This document shows, in pieces, positions 33,700 through 42,563 of a stretch of DNA of 64,000 nucleotides. Below the pieces are notes generated by a model. That model did no database searches and was not told the origin of the DNA. It saw nothing but the letters and a program-made list of their open reading frames with translations. The stretch comes from RPQJ01 sp963732375 (GTDB lineage Bacteria; Pseudomonadota; Gammaproteobacteria; Steroidobacterales; Steroidobacteraceae), in the NCBI GenBank assembly GCA_963732375.1, contig CAVSZE010000012.1, forward strand, positions 248,001 to 312,000, written 5' to 3'. Position numbers and translations under genes: made by a program. Each line of letters begins with the position of its first letter. Positions within the stretch are counted from its first letter, which is position 1.

Positions 33700-34791
33700 A
33701 TGAAATCGACTCATGTCTTCTCGTTGATTCTGGCTCTGGGCGCCGGCGCCGCGGCGCCGCTCGCATCCGCGATCGAGCCCATCCCGCAGACGCCAGGATG
33801 GCGCGGGTTCGTGGTCGGCGGCGTGGGCTATACCGATCTCAAGAGCAATCTGGTGGCGGGCAACGGGATCATCGACATCGGTCACGACACCATCAATTCA
33901 ATCTACGATGCGCCGCGAAGTGACAGTACCTGGCATCCGCTCTTCACCGGTGAGATCAACTACACGTTCGAAGACCAGTGGCAGGTGTTTCTCGGCACGT
34001 CGCTGGAGGACGCGATTACGCTGGACGGCGTGACCCAGTTCGGGGTCCGCAAGGACCTTGGCGCGTCCGGGGTCCTGCAGGGCGGCTACTTGTTCAGCGG
34101 CATATCCACCCAGACCTGGGAGGATCCGTATGCGGAAGGCGTCAAGCGCAAGGAGACTAATCGCGATTCCAGCGGCGTGCGCATGCAGTGGGACCGGTTC
34201 ATGGGTTCTGCGTTCGCACTGACGTTTTCCTATCGCGACATCTCCATCGACAAGGAACGCAGCGGGCAGGGCGTAACCAGCGTCCCCTGCGATGTTGCCT
34301 GCCAGGACCTGCTGCGGCGGAACGGTAGCCAGTACTCCTTCGACGTATCCTACCTCTTCAAGCTGGGGGAAGGTTCGCGACACCTGTTGCGCCCCATGGT
34401 TCGCTACACGGTCGACAACCGCGACGGCGATGCGATCAGCGGCGATTCGTACCGACTGCAACTGAGCTACGTCTTCCTGGGCCAGGGCTACACCGTCGCG
34501 AGCAACCTCATCTACGGCGGCAGCAACGAGGACGCGCGCAATCCGCTGTTCGGTGTGAGGACGAACTCGAACCGCTACGCCGTCGATGCGACGCTGTTCT
34601 ACCGGCTGCCCGCAGCGAGCGGACGCTGGCAGGCTGTGGGCAGCATCCTCTGGGGCAAGGACGATTCAAACGTCCGGTTTTACAACACCGACGTGTTCAA
34701 CCTAAGCCTCGGCGCGATGTATCGCTTCGGAGGCCAGGGACGCCCATTACCGGAGAGTGGCGATGACGCGCTCACCAGCCACTATCGTTGA
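33700..34791 (+). CDS. DUF2860-like outer-membrane beta-barrel protein
   Basis: A 363-residue exported barrel. It has a signal peptide (SLILALGAGAAAPLASA) and alternating strands with aromatic girdles. The opening TPGWRGFVVGGVGYTDLKSN, the LVAGNGIIDIGHDTINSI stretch and the FGVRKDLGASGVLQGGYLF region fit the DUF2860 family known mainly from vibrios. The role is unknown; these proteins are presumed porin-like. It overlaps the 3' end of the patatin gene by 20 bp in convergent orientation. Confidence 0.72.
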   Translation: MKSTHVFSLILALGAGAAAPLASAIEPIPQTPGWRGFVVGGVGYTDLKSNLVAGNGIIDIGHDTINSIYDAPRSDSTWHPLFTGEINYTFEDQWQVFLGTSLEDAITLDGVTQFGVRKDLGASGVLQGGYLFSGISTQTWEDPYAEGVKRKETNRDSSGVRMQWDRFMGSAFALTFSYRDISIDKERSGQGVTSVPCDVACQDLLRRNGSQYSFDVSYLFKLGEGSRHLLRPMVRYTVDNRDGDAISGDSYRLQLSYVFLGQGYTVASNLIYGGSNEDARNPLFGVRTNSNRYAVDATLFYRLPAASGRWQAVGSILWGKDDSNVRFYNTDVFNLSLGAMYRFGGQGRPLPESGDDALTSHYR

Positions 34792-37072
34792 TCGTGCCTT
34801 CCTCGATCGGTCGTCCCAGTCCGAGCACGAGCTGCCATTCGCTGGTGGTAGTTCCCGCGAGTGACAGCGACAGCGGGCCGAGCGGCGTGCGGCCGGCCAG
34901 CACGAAAGCTCCGGAATAAATTGGCGACGAGTTGATGCCGTCGATGCGGCCGCTCATGTCCGCAGCGGTAAACTTCAGGCCCGCGAAGATCGACTGGCCG
35001 AAGATGTAGCTGATGTCTGCGATCCGCCACAGGTAGGACGCCTGGGCGCTCCAGTATCCCGTCCCCCGCAGTTCGCCGATGCTGAGCCCGGGCAAGCTGA
35101 CCGGGCCGCCGAGACTGAATGTGTCGTACAAGGGCAGCGCCGTATCGAACGACGACCCGCCGCTTACTCGCAGGTACCCGACGTTACGTTCCAATGGCAG
35201 TGCGACTGTTGCCGTGCCCTCGAGGCGGTCATAGGGTGTCTGTAGCGCATCGGATCCAAGCGCGTTCTCGCTGCGAAAATACGTCACGCGGGCGACCATG
35301 CCGCGCTGCCAGAGTACGTCGCGGTCGCGCGAGTCGAAGGTATAGCGCGCCGAGAGGCCGCCATAGCCCTCGGCCGGGATGTCGGGCAGGTCCTGGGAGC
35401 CGATTTCCCGGGTCGCCGCCTGGACGCCGGAGCGGACTCCCACACGCAGCTCGGCTCGCCTGCCGAAAACGTGTCCCGCGTCGAGGTAGCCCCACGCAGA
35501 AGAGAACCGATAGCTGGTCACGGCATCGCCGTCGTCGTAGAGGTCCTCTCGGGATCGCTGCGCTATCAGGCCCGGCTCGACGAACCAGCGATGCGCCGCG
35601 TCGAGTGGCTGGTAGAGGGAGGCCTCCAGGCCCGAGGTTCGACCCAGCCGTACCGATCCGCCCAGCTCTCCGCCGCGGTCGTTGACCCATGTCTGCAGGT
35701 AGTCGGCGCCGATCGTGAACGCCGTGTCCTCATCCGTGCCGATATAGAAGCCGAGATCGAATCGGACGATGTGCGGGCCCCAGGATTTCTCCAGCAGGTG
35801 CACGTCCAGCGTCGATTGACTCGGGTCCCCGGACAAGGTGTAGGCCACGCGCTCGAAGTCGGAGAGCGCAAACACGGCGTTCATGCGCTCGGTAAGCTGG
35901 CGCGAGTCGACCACGTCGCCGGCCTGCAGGCCGAGCGTGTGCCCGATGAATTCCGGATTCGCCCGCTCGAGACCGAGCAGGTTCACACCCGCCAGCGTGA
36001 CCTTGTCCCTCCCGGGCTGCGACGCTGAGTCCCGCCATGCCGCGTACTCTTCCTCAGATACCGAATACCGCATCAGATCGGCGCGATGCGCCAGTGCCGC
36101 CGAGCGCCCCTTCGGGATCGCGTCGGCGACCCGGTCGAAAGACGCAGAGCCGATGTCTCCCATGTCGATCACGATCTTCACGTCGGCGGGGCCTAGCGTA
36201 TCGAGCTGCTGTCGCTCGTTGGCGCCGACGAGCACGTCGAGCGTGCGCGACATCATCGTGAGCGGCCTTTGCAGTTCCTCGACCGTCGGCTCGGGGTTCG
36301 GGACGGCGACCGCTATGACCACGTCGGCACAGGTCTGCCGGGCAATGTCGACCGGGACGTTGCGAGTGAGCCCGCCGTCCCCGAGGATGCGACCGTTAAT
36401 GCTCACAGGCGAGAACACGCCGGGCACGGCCATGCTCGCGCGCATCGCGAGCGCCAGGTCGCCGCGATCGAGGACGACCATCTCGCCGCTCTGCATGTCG
36501 GTGGCTACGGCGCGGAAAGGAATGGGCAACTTGTCGAAATCGGTGACGCCGCGGCTGCGACCCACGAGGTACTGGATTGTCAGGTCGACATTCTGCGTGT
36601 TGATGAAGCCGGACGGCGCAATGAGGCGGCCGTCACGCACGCCGAACTCAAGGCTGTTGCTGTAGTTGTTGCTGGCGAGCTTGCGGCGCATCGGTAGCTG
36701 TCCGCGCAATCCGTTTTGGGCAATGGCTTCCCGCCAGGAGATCGACCGGATCGCGGCGTCGAGTTCGTCCGCGCTCATGCCCGAGGCGTAAGTGCCGCCG
36801 ACCAGCGCGCCCATGCTCGTGCCAACGATGCAATCGACGGGAATGCGCAGTTCGTCGAGCACATCCAGGACGCCGACGTGCGCCGCGCCCTTCGCGCCGC
36901 CGCCGCCGAGCACCAGCCCGATGCGTGGCCTGGGTTTCGCCGGCGCCTCGACGGCCATGCTCTCGGCCGCACTCGATTGAGCCGGGAAAGCTACGCAGGC
37001 CACATAGGCCCAGAGAAACACCGTCGCGAAGCTGCGGGCCGTCCGGTTGACGTCAGTGTATTCTCGCTTCAC
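34772..37072 (-). CDS. PlpD-like patatin phospholipase with POTRA and outer-membrane barrel
   Basis: A 766-residue type V-like autotransporter lipase. After a signal peptide (FATVFLWAYVACVAFPAQSSA) comes a patatin domain with the oxyanion loop LGGGGAKGAAHVG, nucleophile serine in GTSMGALVG, and catalytic Asp in LGDGGLTRNVP. A POTRA-like region follows (VTLAGVNLLGLERANPEFI) and then a 16-strand-type surface-antigen barrel (GYGGLSARYTFDSRDRD) ending in TINDSGW. This order is that of Pseudomonas PlpD. The start is GTG at 37072, with GGAG 6-8 bp upstream. It is divergent from an alpha/beta hydrolase lipoprotein (89 bp), suggesting joint lipid degradation. Confidence 0.9.
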   Translation of the reverse strand: MKREYTDVNRTARSFATVFLWAYVACVAFPAQSSAAESMAVEAPAKPRPRIGLVLGGGGAKGAAHVGVLDVLDELRIPVDCIVGTSMGALVGGTYASGMSADELDAAIRSISWREAIAQNGLRGQLPMRRKLASNNYSNSLEFGVRDGRLIAPSGFINTQNVDLTIQYLVGRSRGVTDFDKLPIPFRAVATDMQSGEMVVLDRGDLALAMRASMAVPGVFSPVSINGRILGDGGLTRNVPVDIARQTCADVVIAVAVPNPEPTVEELQRPLTMMSRTLDVLVGANERQQLDTLGPADVKIVIDMGDIGSASFDRVADAIPKGRSAALAHRADLMRYSVSEEEYAAWRDSASQPGRDKVTLAGVNLLGLERANPEFIGHTLGLQAGDVVDSRQLTERMNAVFALSDFERVAYTLSGDPSQSTLDVHLLEKSWGPHIVRFDLGFYIGTDEDTAFTIGADYLQTWVNDRGGELGGSVRLGRTSGLEASLYQPLDAAHRWFVEPGLIAQRSREDLYDDGDAVTSYRFSSAWGYLDAGHVFGRRAELRVGVRSGVQAATREIGSQDLPDIPAEGYGGLSARYTFDSRDRDVLWQRGMVARVTYFRSENALGSDALQTPYDRLEGTATVALPLERNVGYLRVSGGSSFDTALPLYDTFSLGGPVSLPGLSIGELRGTGYWSAQASYLWRIADISYIFGQSIFAGLKFTAADMSGRIDGINSSPIYSGAFVLAGRTPLGPLSLSLAGTTTSEWQLVLGLGRPIEEGTINDSGW

Positions 37073-37161
37073 CGCCACTCCCCGCGTTGCACTGGCACAC
37101 GACCAAGGTCCTATACTATCGCGGCGGCGGTATCCGGAAGCAGCCGACCACTGGAGTGCAC

Positions 37162-38685
37162 ATGAGTCGCATCGCACCGTCCGCCCAGCATATGCTGCTT
37201 CATCGCGGGTGGCGTGCGCTTTGCATCCTGACATGCGCTGTGGTTTTTCTCCCCGGCTGCAGCAGCCAGCCCCTCGAGCCGTGGCACACGGAGGTGCTTA
37301 CTGAAGAGTATCGCGCAGCCAGGGCCGATGAAGTTCGCACCTTCGAGGACTACCTCCGGCTGGAAGACCGGTTGTTTGCGCAGCTCGAATCAAAGGTCTA
37401 CGAACACACTGAGACCGGACCCGGGACTGCGCTCATGCGCTACAGCAAAGGCAGCGTCAGCGATCCGCAGGGGCGCAATCCAAATTGGAACCGCAGCTTC
37501 GAATTGCCCGCCGACGCACCGGTCGGTGGGGTGCTGTTGCTGCACGGGATGTCGGACTCTCCGTACAGCCTGCGGGCGCTGGGCGAGGAGCTGAACCGGC
37601 GCAACTACTGGGTGATCGGCCTGCGCCTTCCCGGTCACGGTACCGCACCCTCTGGACTGCTCAACGTGCGCTGGGAGGACATGGCCGCCGCCGTGCAACT
37701 GGCTGCCGAGCACCTCGCGCAAAAAGTCGGCAAGCAGCCGATCCACATTGTCGGCTACTCGACCGGGGCGCCGCTCGCACTGGATTTCACGCTGAATGCG
37801 CTCGACGGGCGAACCGGTCCGGTGCCGGCGAGCCTCGTCCTGATTTCACCTGCCATCGGAATCCACGCGGCGGCAGCGGCGGCCGCTTGGAAACGGCGGT
37901 TGGCCGTGCTGCCCGGACTGGGCAACCTGGCGTGGCTCACCATCGAGCCGGAGTTCGACCCCTACAAGTACAACTCGTTCACTACCAATGCCGGCGAACA
38001 GGTGCACCGGTTGACGCGGTCCGTGTCGCGGCGCATCGGGAGCCGAGCGCGGTCGCAGCAGGCCGGCGCGTTGCCGCCGATCCTGGTGTTCAAGTCGAAC
38101 GCGGACTCGACGGTGTCGACCGACGCCGTGGTCTCTCGGCTGCTCGGTCTGCTCGATCCTGACCGGCACGAGCTCGTGCTGTTCGACGTCAACCGCGACG
38201 CGGCCAAGTCGATGTTGCTGGTTACGGACAGGCGTGCGTTGGTCGACCGCGTGATGGGCGACAACCGGCTGCCGTTCGCGGTGACGCTGGTGACCAACGA
38301 GAACGAGGGGAGCGCCACGGTCGTGGCCCGCCACCAGGCGCCGTTCTCAGCCGAGGTGTCGCAGACGGAACCGCTGAACATGGCCTGGCCAGCCGGCGTG
38401 ATTTCGCTCTCCCACGTGGCGCTGCCCATCCCACCCGACGACCCTCTGTACGGTCAGCGGCCGCCCGGCAACCAGGACGTTCTCTTCCTCGGCCAGATGT
38501 CGATCCAGGGCGAGCGGGGCATGCTGGTGCTACCCGCCGAATGGCTGCTGCGCCTACGGAACAATCCGTTCTATTCCTACCTCGACGCACGGGCGCTGGC
38601 GTGGATCGACAGCGCCGGTGGGCGAGGCAACGACCGGGCAGGACCGTCGACGCCCCCAGCGCAGGGCGCCGACCCGGCTCATTGA
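37162..38685 (+). CDS. Alpha/beta-hydrolase lipoprotein
   Basis: A 507-residue lipoprotein hydrolase. The signal peptide ends in VVFLPGCSS. The fold shows GGVLLLHGMSDSPYSL (oxyanion HG), LRLPGHGTAPSGL, the nucleophile elbow IVGYSTGAPLAL (GxSxG) and candidate acid/His further on. The carboxylesterase/lysophospholipase type is clear, but the substrate is not. Compared with ordinary members it has long N- and C-terminal extensions, the latter Pro/Gly-rich. The start is the ATG at 37162, next to the divergent patatin gene. Confidence 0.83.
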   Translation: MSRIAPSAQHMLLHRGWRALCILTCAVVFLPGCSSQPLEPWHTEVLTEEYRAARADEVRTFEDYLRLEDRLFAQLESKVYEHTETGPGTALMRYSKGSVSDPQGRNPNWNRSFELPADAPVGGVLLLHGMSDSPYSLRALGEELNRRNYWVIGLRLPGHGTAPSGLLNVRWEDMAAAVQLAAEHLAQKVGKQPIHIVGYSTGAPLALDFTLNALDGRTGPVPASLVLISPAIGIHAAAAAAAWKRRLAVLPGLGNLAWLTIEPEFDPYKYNSFTTNAGEQVHRLTRSVSRRIGSRARSQQAGALPPILVFKSNADSTVSTDAVVSRLLGLLDPDRHELVLFDVNRDAAKSMLLVTDRRALVDRVMGDNRLPFAVTLVTNENEGSATVVARHQAPFSAEVSQTEPLNMAWPAGVISLSHVALPIPPDDPLYGQRPPGNQDVLFLGQMSIQGERGMLVLPAEWLLRLRNNPFYSYLDARALAWIDSAGGRGNDRAGPSTPPAQGADPAH

Positions 38686-39527
38686 TTCGTTCGCGTCTCG
38701 ATGACCAGGTCGAGCACATAGTGCACCGTCGGTTCACCACCCGCGGCCCCGGCCTGCTCGAAGCGCTTGACCCGCACTACCTGTTGCTCGCCCTCGACGG
38801 GCGTGTAGCCCTCGATTCCCTCGGGAAGCGGTCGCCACTCGCCCGGAGATCCGCTGGCGATTCCGTTCTCGTCGAAGTGGCGATCACGCACCATCAGGCA
38901 GGGGGGCGAGGGGGCGGGTGCAGCGCAGCGCTGCGACGAAACCTCGAGGAACGCGCGCGTGCCGGGCCCGCCGAACCGGGTTTCCGGCGTGGGCGTGCCG
39001 CCGAAGGTCAAGGAACTGCCATCGGCCGCGGCGAGTCGCAGCTGCGGCGCACCGGCTTCACCCTCGATCGCAACCTGCAGGGCGCCGCTCAGGAACTTGG
39101 CGATCGCCGCATCGGCATTCGCCAGTGGCGGCGGGCAAGCCATCATCGTCGAGGGTCCCGGGCTGGCCTGCAGTTGCGCGGAGTCGAGCAGCTGGTAGCC
39201 AGCGCTGATGCGATTGCAGCTGCCGGTCACGTTGATCCGGCCGTCGCTGAACAGGAGTCCCAGCGGCTGGTCCGGTGACGGGAAGAACGCAGCGATCGAC
39301 TGTCCCGTGCGATCGGTCGCTGACTTGAGCTGCCACTCGTAGGCAACGAGGGTCGTGGCCGTGTCGGGGGCGGGCGCTGCCGCGGTGGGACTGGCAGGTG
39401 CAGACGCAACGGCGGACTTAGTCGAAGCGTCCGAAGCCGTTGACTCGGCTGGCTTGTCCGGGGTGCAGCCTGCCACGCACAGGGCGGCGACAACGAGAGC
39501 AAGACGATGGGCGTGTTGCAGGGGCAT
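38679..39527 (-). CDS. META-domain lipoprotein (second copy)
   Basis: A 282-residue lipoprotein (signal LALVVAALCVAGCTPDK, ATG at 39527). After a Ser/Ala/Pro linker comes a META domain (YEWQLKSATDRTGQSI, GRINVTGSCNRISAGY, STMMACPPPLANADAAI). A C-terminal domain with two cysteines (SSQRCAAPAPSPPCLMVRDR) and EGYTPVEGEQQVVRVKRF follows, a layout seen in META-DUF4377 type proteins. It overlaps the hydrolase stop by 7 bp in convergent orientation. Function unknown. Confidence 0.82.
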   Translation of the reverse strand: MPLQHAHRLALVVAALCVAGCTPDKPAESTASDASTKSAVASAPASPTAAAPAPDTATTLVAYEWQLKSATDRTGQSIAAFFPSPDQPLGLLFSDGRINVTGSCNRISAGYQLLDSAQLQASPGPSTMMACPPPLANADAAIAKFLSGALQVAIEGEAGAPQLRLAAADGSSLTFGGTPTPETRFGGPGTRAFLEVSSQRCAAPAPSPPCLMVRDRHFDENGIASGSPGEWRPLPEGIEGYTPVEGEQQVVRVKRFEQAGAAGGEPTVHYVLDLVIETRTNQ

Positions 39528-39619
39528 GGGCGTACTCCGCTCGAAAGATTGACGATGGAAGCGCACCGGCTTCCGCGCAGCATCACGAGCCAGCGTGCGG
39601 TGGCACGTCAGGCGCAGAT

Positions 39620-40648
39620 TCAAGGGGTCATCCCCGGAACGGACTCACGAATATCCCGTGAGAATTCCTCCACAGGCTCCGCTGCCTTCACCGAGGGGTT
39701 GACCCGCGATCGCCGACGCAGTTCGGCGAACGGGAACTGCGAATTCACCAGCCGAGTGTCGTAGAAATAGCGATCGACCCAGCCGTTGAGGTAGTGCCGG
39801 AGATCGATATCGCCGATCCGGCCCGCCAGGTTCGCGTAGCGCACGATATTGATCGTGCAGCTGTTGCTGAGCAGGTGGTAGAACTCCGGGTGATCGGCCA
39901 GCTGGTTGATGCGCTCGAGATAGACCTGGAAGAGCTTGCGTGCGATTTCCGCGGGCACCCGGAGGCGGTAAACGTACACGTCTTCGTTGCGGAAATTCGT
40001 GCGGACGCCGACGACGTCGCGCTCCTCGCCCACCACGTAGATCAACTCGTACTTCTTGAACATTGAGGCGAGCGGATCAAAGCCCTCGTGAACTTCGGGC
40101 CGCGTCTCAATGGAGACGTTGAGCGGCGGCGCGTTGTCGAAGATGAAACTGACGAACGTATGACCCACGGGCCCCGGCATCCAATACGAAATGAAGAAAT
40201 CGAGCCCGGTCAGGTGCGACAACGACACCTCGCGTTCTTCGTAGCGCACCGTGAAGTCTTCGCGGCTGCGGTAGTCGAAATCCCGCACTCCGGTGATGCT
40301 CACGCGATCACCGTCGACGGTGGCGCGGGGCATGACAGCGACATCCGGCCGCCACTCACGATCGTTCGAGGGCTTGACGAAGCTCCACCCGACAAGAACG
40401 GCAAGATAAAGCGCCGCAAAGACCCAGCGCATGCGCGGTCGGCGCGTCAGCCACAAGGCCCAGATGCCGAACGCCGCAAATGCGACCGCGAGCCCGATCC
40501 GAAATCCTGCCCAGGGCAGCGGCGAAAAGTAGATTGCGAGGCTGGCCCAGGCGAGGACCAGGGCCAGGACGAGAAACTTCGCTCCCTTCAGCAGTCGGCC
40601 CGGGATCTTCCAAAACCAGCCAACTCTGCGCGTTTCAGTGGATGTCAT
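39620..40648 (-). CDS. DUF4105-family membrane protein
   Basis: A 342-residue protein with three N-terminal transmembrane helices (FLVLALVLAWASLAIYFS; FRIGLAVAFAAFGIWALWL; WVFAALYLAVLVGWSFV) and a large periplasmic domain. It contains FISYWMPGPVGHTFVSFIFD and YHLLSNSCTINIVRYAN, the conserved H and NSC motif of DUF4105, which is thought to be a cysteine-peptidase-like fold. Substrate unknown. The start is the ATG at 40648; the frame continues upstream through a repeat-rich antisense stretch that is not coding. Confidence 0.82.
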   Translation of the reverse strand: MTSTETRRVGWFWKIPGRLLKGAKFLVLALVLAWASLAIYFSPLPWAGFRIGLAVAFAAFGIWALWLTRRPRMRWVFAALYLAVLVGWSFVKPSNDREWRPDVAVMPRATVDGDRVSITGVRDFDYRSREDFTVRYEEREVSLSHLTGLDFFISYWMPGPVGHTFVSFIFDNAPPLNVSIETRPEVHEGFDPLASMFKKYELIYVVGEERDVVGVRTNFRNEDVYVYRLRVPAEIARKLFQVYLERINQLADHPEFYHLLSNSCTINIVRYANLAGRIGDIDLRHYLNGWVDRYFYDTRLVNSQFPFAELRRRSRVNPSVKAAEPVEEFSRDIRESVPGMTP

Positions 40649-40730
40649 GTGCGGGGCGAATCGGTGTTCTGCGACTTTGGCGCAATCGGGCGAACAATGG
40701 CCGCTGCGAGTTCCAGGATCACGTGTGTCC

Positions 40731-41261
40731 TCATTGCGGGTCGTCGGGTATCGAGGGGTCGCGTTCCTCAATGTCGACGTCTTGCAGGTCGCCCTTGGAT
40801 TCCTTGACGACCCGGGTGTTGAGCGGCCGGATCGTGCCGATCCGGCACGTCGTCCGGCTGCCCTGGATACCAGAGCGCGGGACACCGCTGCTCTGGACAC
40901 CGCCGCTCTGGACGCTGCCACGCGGGACACCGGGGCGATGGATCACGACACTGTCGAATCCCGCCGAGACACTGCTGGTGCGGCTGGTGAGGCTGATCGA
41001 CGACGCGAAGGCCATGTCGGGACAGCGATGCGCCAGTTCCAGCAGGAACCCCCGACTGCTGCTGGTCCAGACCGCCAGCGCGCTGTCGCCAAGCGCTCGC
41101 CAGCCCCACAGTCGCCCGGGACTGTGGAAGCTGCGGACCGGGTCGCCGGCGTTGGCTCGATAAAACTCCAGTCGCTCGGCCGGCGTAATCCGCGACGGCG
41201 TGGCGCAGGCGGTCACGAGCAACAAGGCACTCAGTATCGACAAGGTTCTGCGCAAGGCCAT
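40731..41261 (-). CDS. DUF6491-like lipoprotein with internal minisatellite
   Basis: A 176-residue lipoprotein (signal LSILSALLLVTACATPSR). The body (RLEFYRANAGDPVRSFHSPG, WRALGDSALAVWTSSSRGFLLEL, CRIGTIRPLNT) matches DUF6491, a small family of uncharacterised periplasmic proteins of about 140-150 residues. Between the two halves lies a low-complexity stretch (PRGSVQSGGVQSSGVPRSG) encoded by a 15-bp imperfect tandem repeat, which accounts for the extra length. Function unknown. Confidence 0.7.
   Translation of the reverse strand: MALRRTLSILSALLLVTACATPSRITPAERLEFYRANAGDPVRSFHSPGRLWGWRALGDSALAVWTSSSRGFLLELAHRCPDMAFASSISLTSRTSSVSAGFDSVVIHRPGVPRGSVQSGGVQSSGVPRSGIQGSRTTCRIGTIRPLNTRVVKESKGDLQDVDIEERDPSIPDDPQ
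40867..40930. repeat. 15-bp minisatellite (about four units) inside the DUF6491 gene
   Basis: On the plus strand four imperfect 15-bp units run in tandem, built on the pattern GCTCTGGACACCGCC (units GCGCGGGACACCGCT, GCTCTGGACACCGCC, GCTCTGGACGCTGCC, ACGCGGGACACCGGG). Each encodes five residues in the minus-strand gene, so copy-number change keeps the frame. Confidence 0.75.
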
Positions 41262-41541
41262 GTTCCTTCTTTTTCACGTCGCCATGGCCGTAGGCGACCA
41301 TCGGCTGGTACCGAGATTATCCTCGTCGGAAGATGGCTTCGCCACAGCGCCGCGCGGGCAGCCTGCAATTCGCACCGGGACCCCAGCTTCGTCAGCAACG
41401 ATCGACTGCTTGAAGTGATGTCGGGCACGACGGCGTTCCGAATTGATCCCCAGGCGGCCACGTCTCGCGCAGTTCCGTGCCCGGCGTATTCGGCGTTAAG
41501 ATCGAGACATGATCAACCGTTGTAAGAACAGGGATAAAGTC
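41262..41541. other. Intergenic region without a gene
   Basis: About 280 bp between the DUF6491 lipoprotein (leftward) and the ceramidase-like gene (rightward) must hold both promoters. I see no convincing promoter pair, RNA gene or repeat. Open frames here on both strands lack family features. Confidence 0.5.
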
Positions 41542-41613
41542 ATGCGTTTCGTCTACATGGCGCTGTTGCGTGCCTGGGTCCACGGACCACTCGGCGCTGC
41601 CAGGCTCCATTGA
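41542..41613 (+). CDS. Possible 23-residue leader ORF before the ceramidase-like gene
   Basis: ATG at 41542 has an AGGGA ribosome site 7 bp upstream and encodes MRFVYMALLRAWVHGPLGAA plus three residues. It ends with TGA 2 bp before the ATG of the next gene, so translation could be coupled. There is no homology basis; it may be chance. Confidence 0.25.
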   Translation: MRFVYMALLRAWVHGPLGAARLH

Positions 41614-41615
41614 GC

Positions 41616-42413
41616 ATGGCGACTCGCACCCGCTACATCGTCGGGTTCACGGTGCTGAGCGTGCTGGCGGCTTTCCTGCTGCCGGCCGTGCCTCAGCCCG
41701 TCTCGTACCACGATTTTGCCGATCACCGGGAGATGCTCGGCTTCGCCAATTTTCTCGACGTGGCGTCCAACGCGGCATTCGTGCTGGCTGGCGTCGCGGG
41801 CTTTGCTGTTGTCCTGCGACCACGCACGGAGTTTGCGTCGAACAGTGAGCGCTGGCCATACGCGGTGTTCTTTGCCGGCATGGTGTTGACCGGGCTGGGC
41901 TCCGCCTACTATCACCTCGTGCCCGACAACGAGCGGCTGTTCTGGGATCGCCTGCCGATGACCATAGCTTTCATGTCGCTGATCGCCGCGCAGGTGGTCG
42001 ATCGCATCCATGTCCGGACGGGGCTCGCCCTGCTGGTGCCGATGCTGCTGGTGGGGGCGGCATCGGTCCTCTACTGGCGGGCAACGGAGCGGGCGGGCGC
42101 GGGCAATGTCATTCCTTACGCCGTGCTGCAGGGGTACGCGGTGGTGATCCTGTTCCTGATGGCGCTGCTGCAGCCATCGCGCTACACGCGTGGCAACGAC
42201 ATCTACTGGGTGTTCGCGGGTTACGTGCTCGCGAAGCTGCTGGAAACGATTGACCGGCAACTGTTTTCACTCGGCCACGTGGTCAGCGGCCACACGCTCA
42301 AGCACCTCGCAGCCGCGTTCGCCGGCCTGGTGGTTTGCCGCATGCTGTGGCTGCGCAGCTTGCAGCCGCAATCACCTGGCGCTCGACTCGGCGACGTTGC
42401 GCCTTCGCACTGA
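41616..42413 (+). CDS. Alkaline (phyto)ceramidase-like membrane protein
   Basis: A 265-residue integral membrane protein with about seven transmembrane helices. It carries CREST/alkaline-ceramidase landmarks: SAYYHLVPDNERLFWDRLPM (the histidine of the first zinc motif followed by D/N residues) and SGHTLKHLAAAFAG (paired histidines of the last helix). Eukaryotic relatives hydrolyse ceramide; bacterial members are barely studied. ATG 41616 is used; TTG 41610 is also possible. A short GGGCAT/ATGCCC hairpin and then a strong terminator follow. Confidence 0.78.
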   Translation: MATRTRYIVGFTVLSVLAAFLLPAVPQPVSYHDFADHREMLGFANFLDVASNAAFVLAGVAGFAVVLRPRTEFASNSERWPYAVFFAGMVLTGLGSAYYHLVPDNERLFWDRLPMTIAFMSLIAAQVVDRIHVRTGLALLVPMLLVGAASVLYWRATERAGAGNVIPYAVLQGYAVVILFLMALLQPSRYTRGNDIYWVFAGYVLAKLLETIDRQLFSLGHVVSGHTLKHLAAAFAGLVVCRMLWLRSLQPQSPGARLGDVAPSH

Positions 42414-42477
42414 GGGGCATAAATGCCCGATTTCCTTTGGTTTGCTCTGCGTTCAGCTATAGTTGGCTGACATTTGG

Positions 42478-42510
42478 ACGGCCGGGTCGATGACCCGGCC
42501 GTTCTTCTTT
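42478..42510 (+). terminator. Rho-independent terminator
   Basis: A perfect 11-bp stem (ACGGCCGGGTC/GACCCGGCCGT), GAT loop and a TCTTCTTT tail, 65 bp after the ceramidase-like gene and upstream of tRNA-Arg. This is the clearest intrinsic terminator in the window. Confidence 0.85.
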
Positions 42511-42563
42511 GTCTGCACGGTGTAGTCGCTGGCGGCACTACGCCGGTAAACTCACGGCCGCGC

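Noticed and set aside
40649..40930. N-terminal extension of the DUF4105 gene with repeats of the SRAAV type
   Set aside because: The repeats are the antisense reading of the minisatellite in the DUF6491 gene; the real start is the ATG at 40648 before the transmembrane helices.
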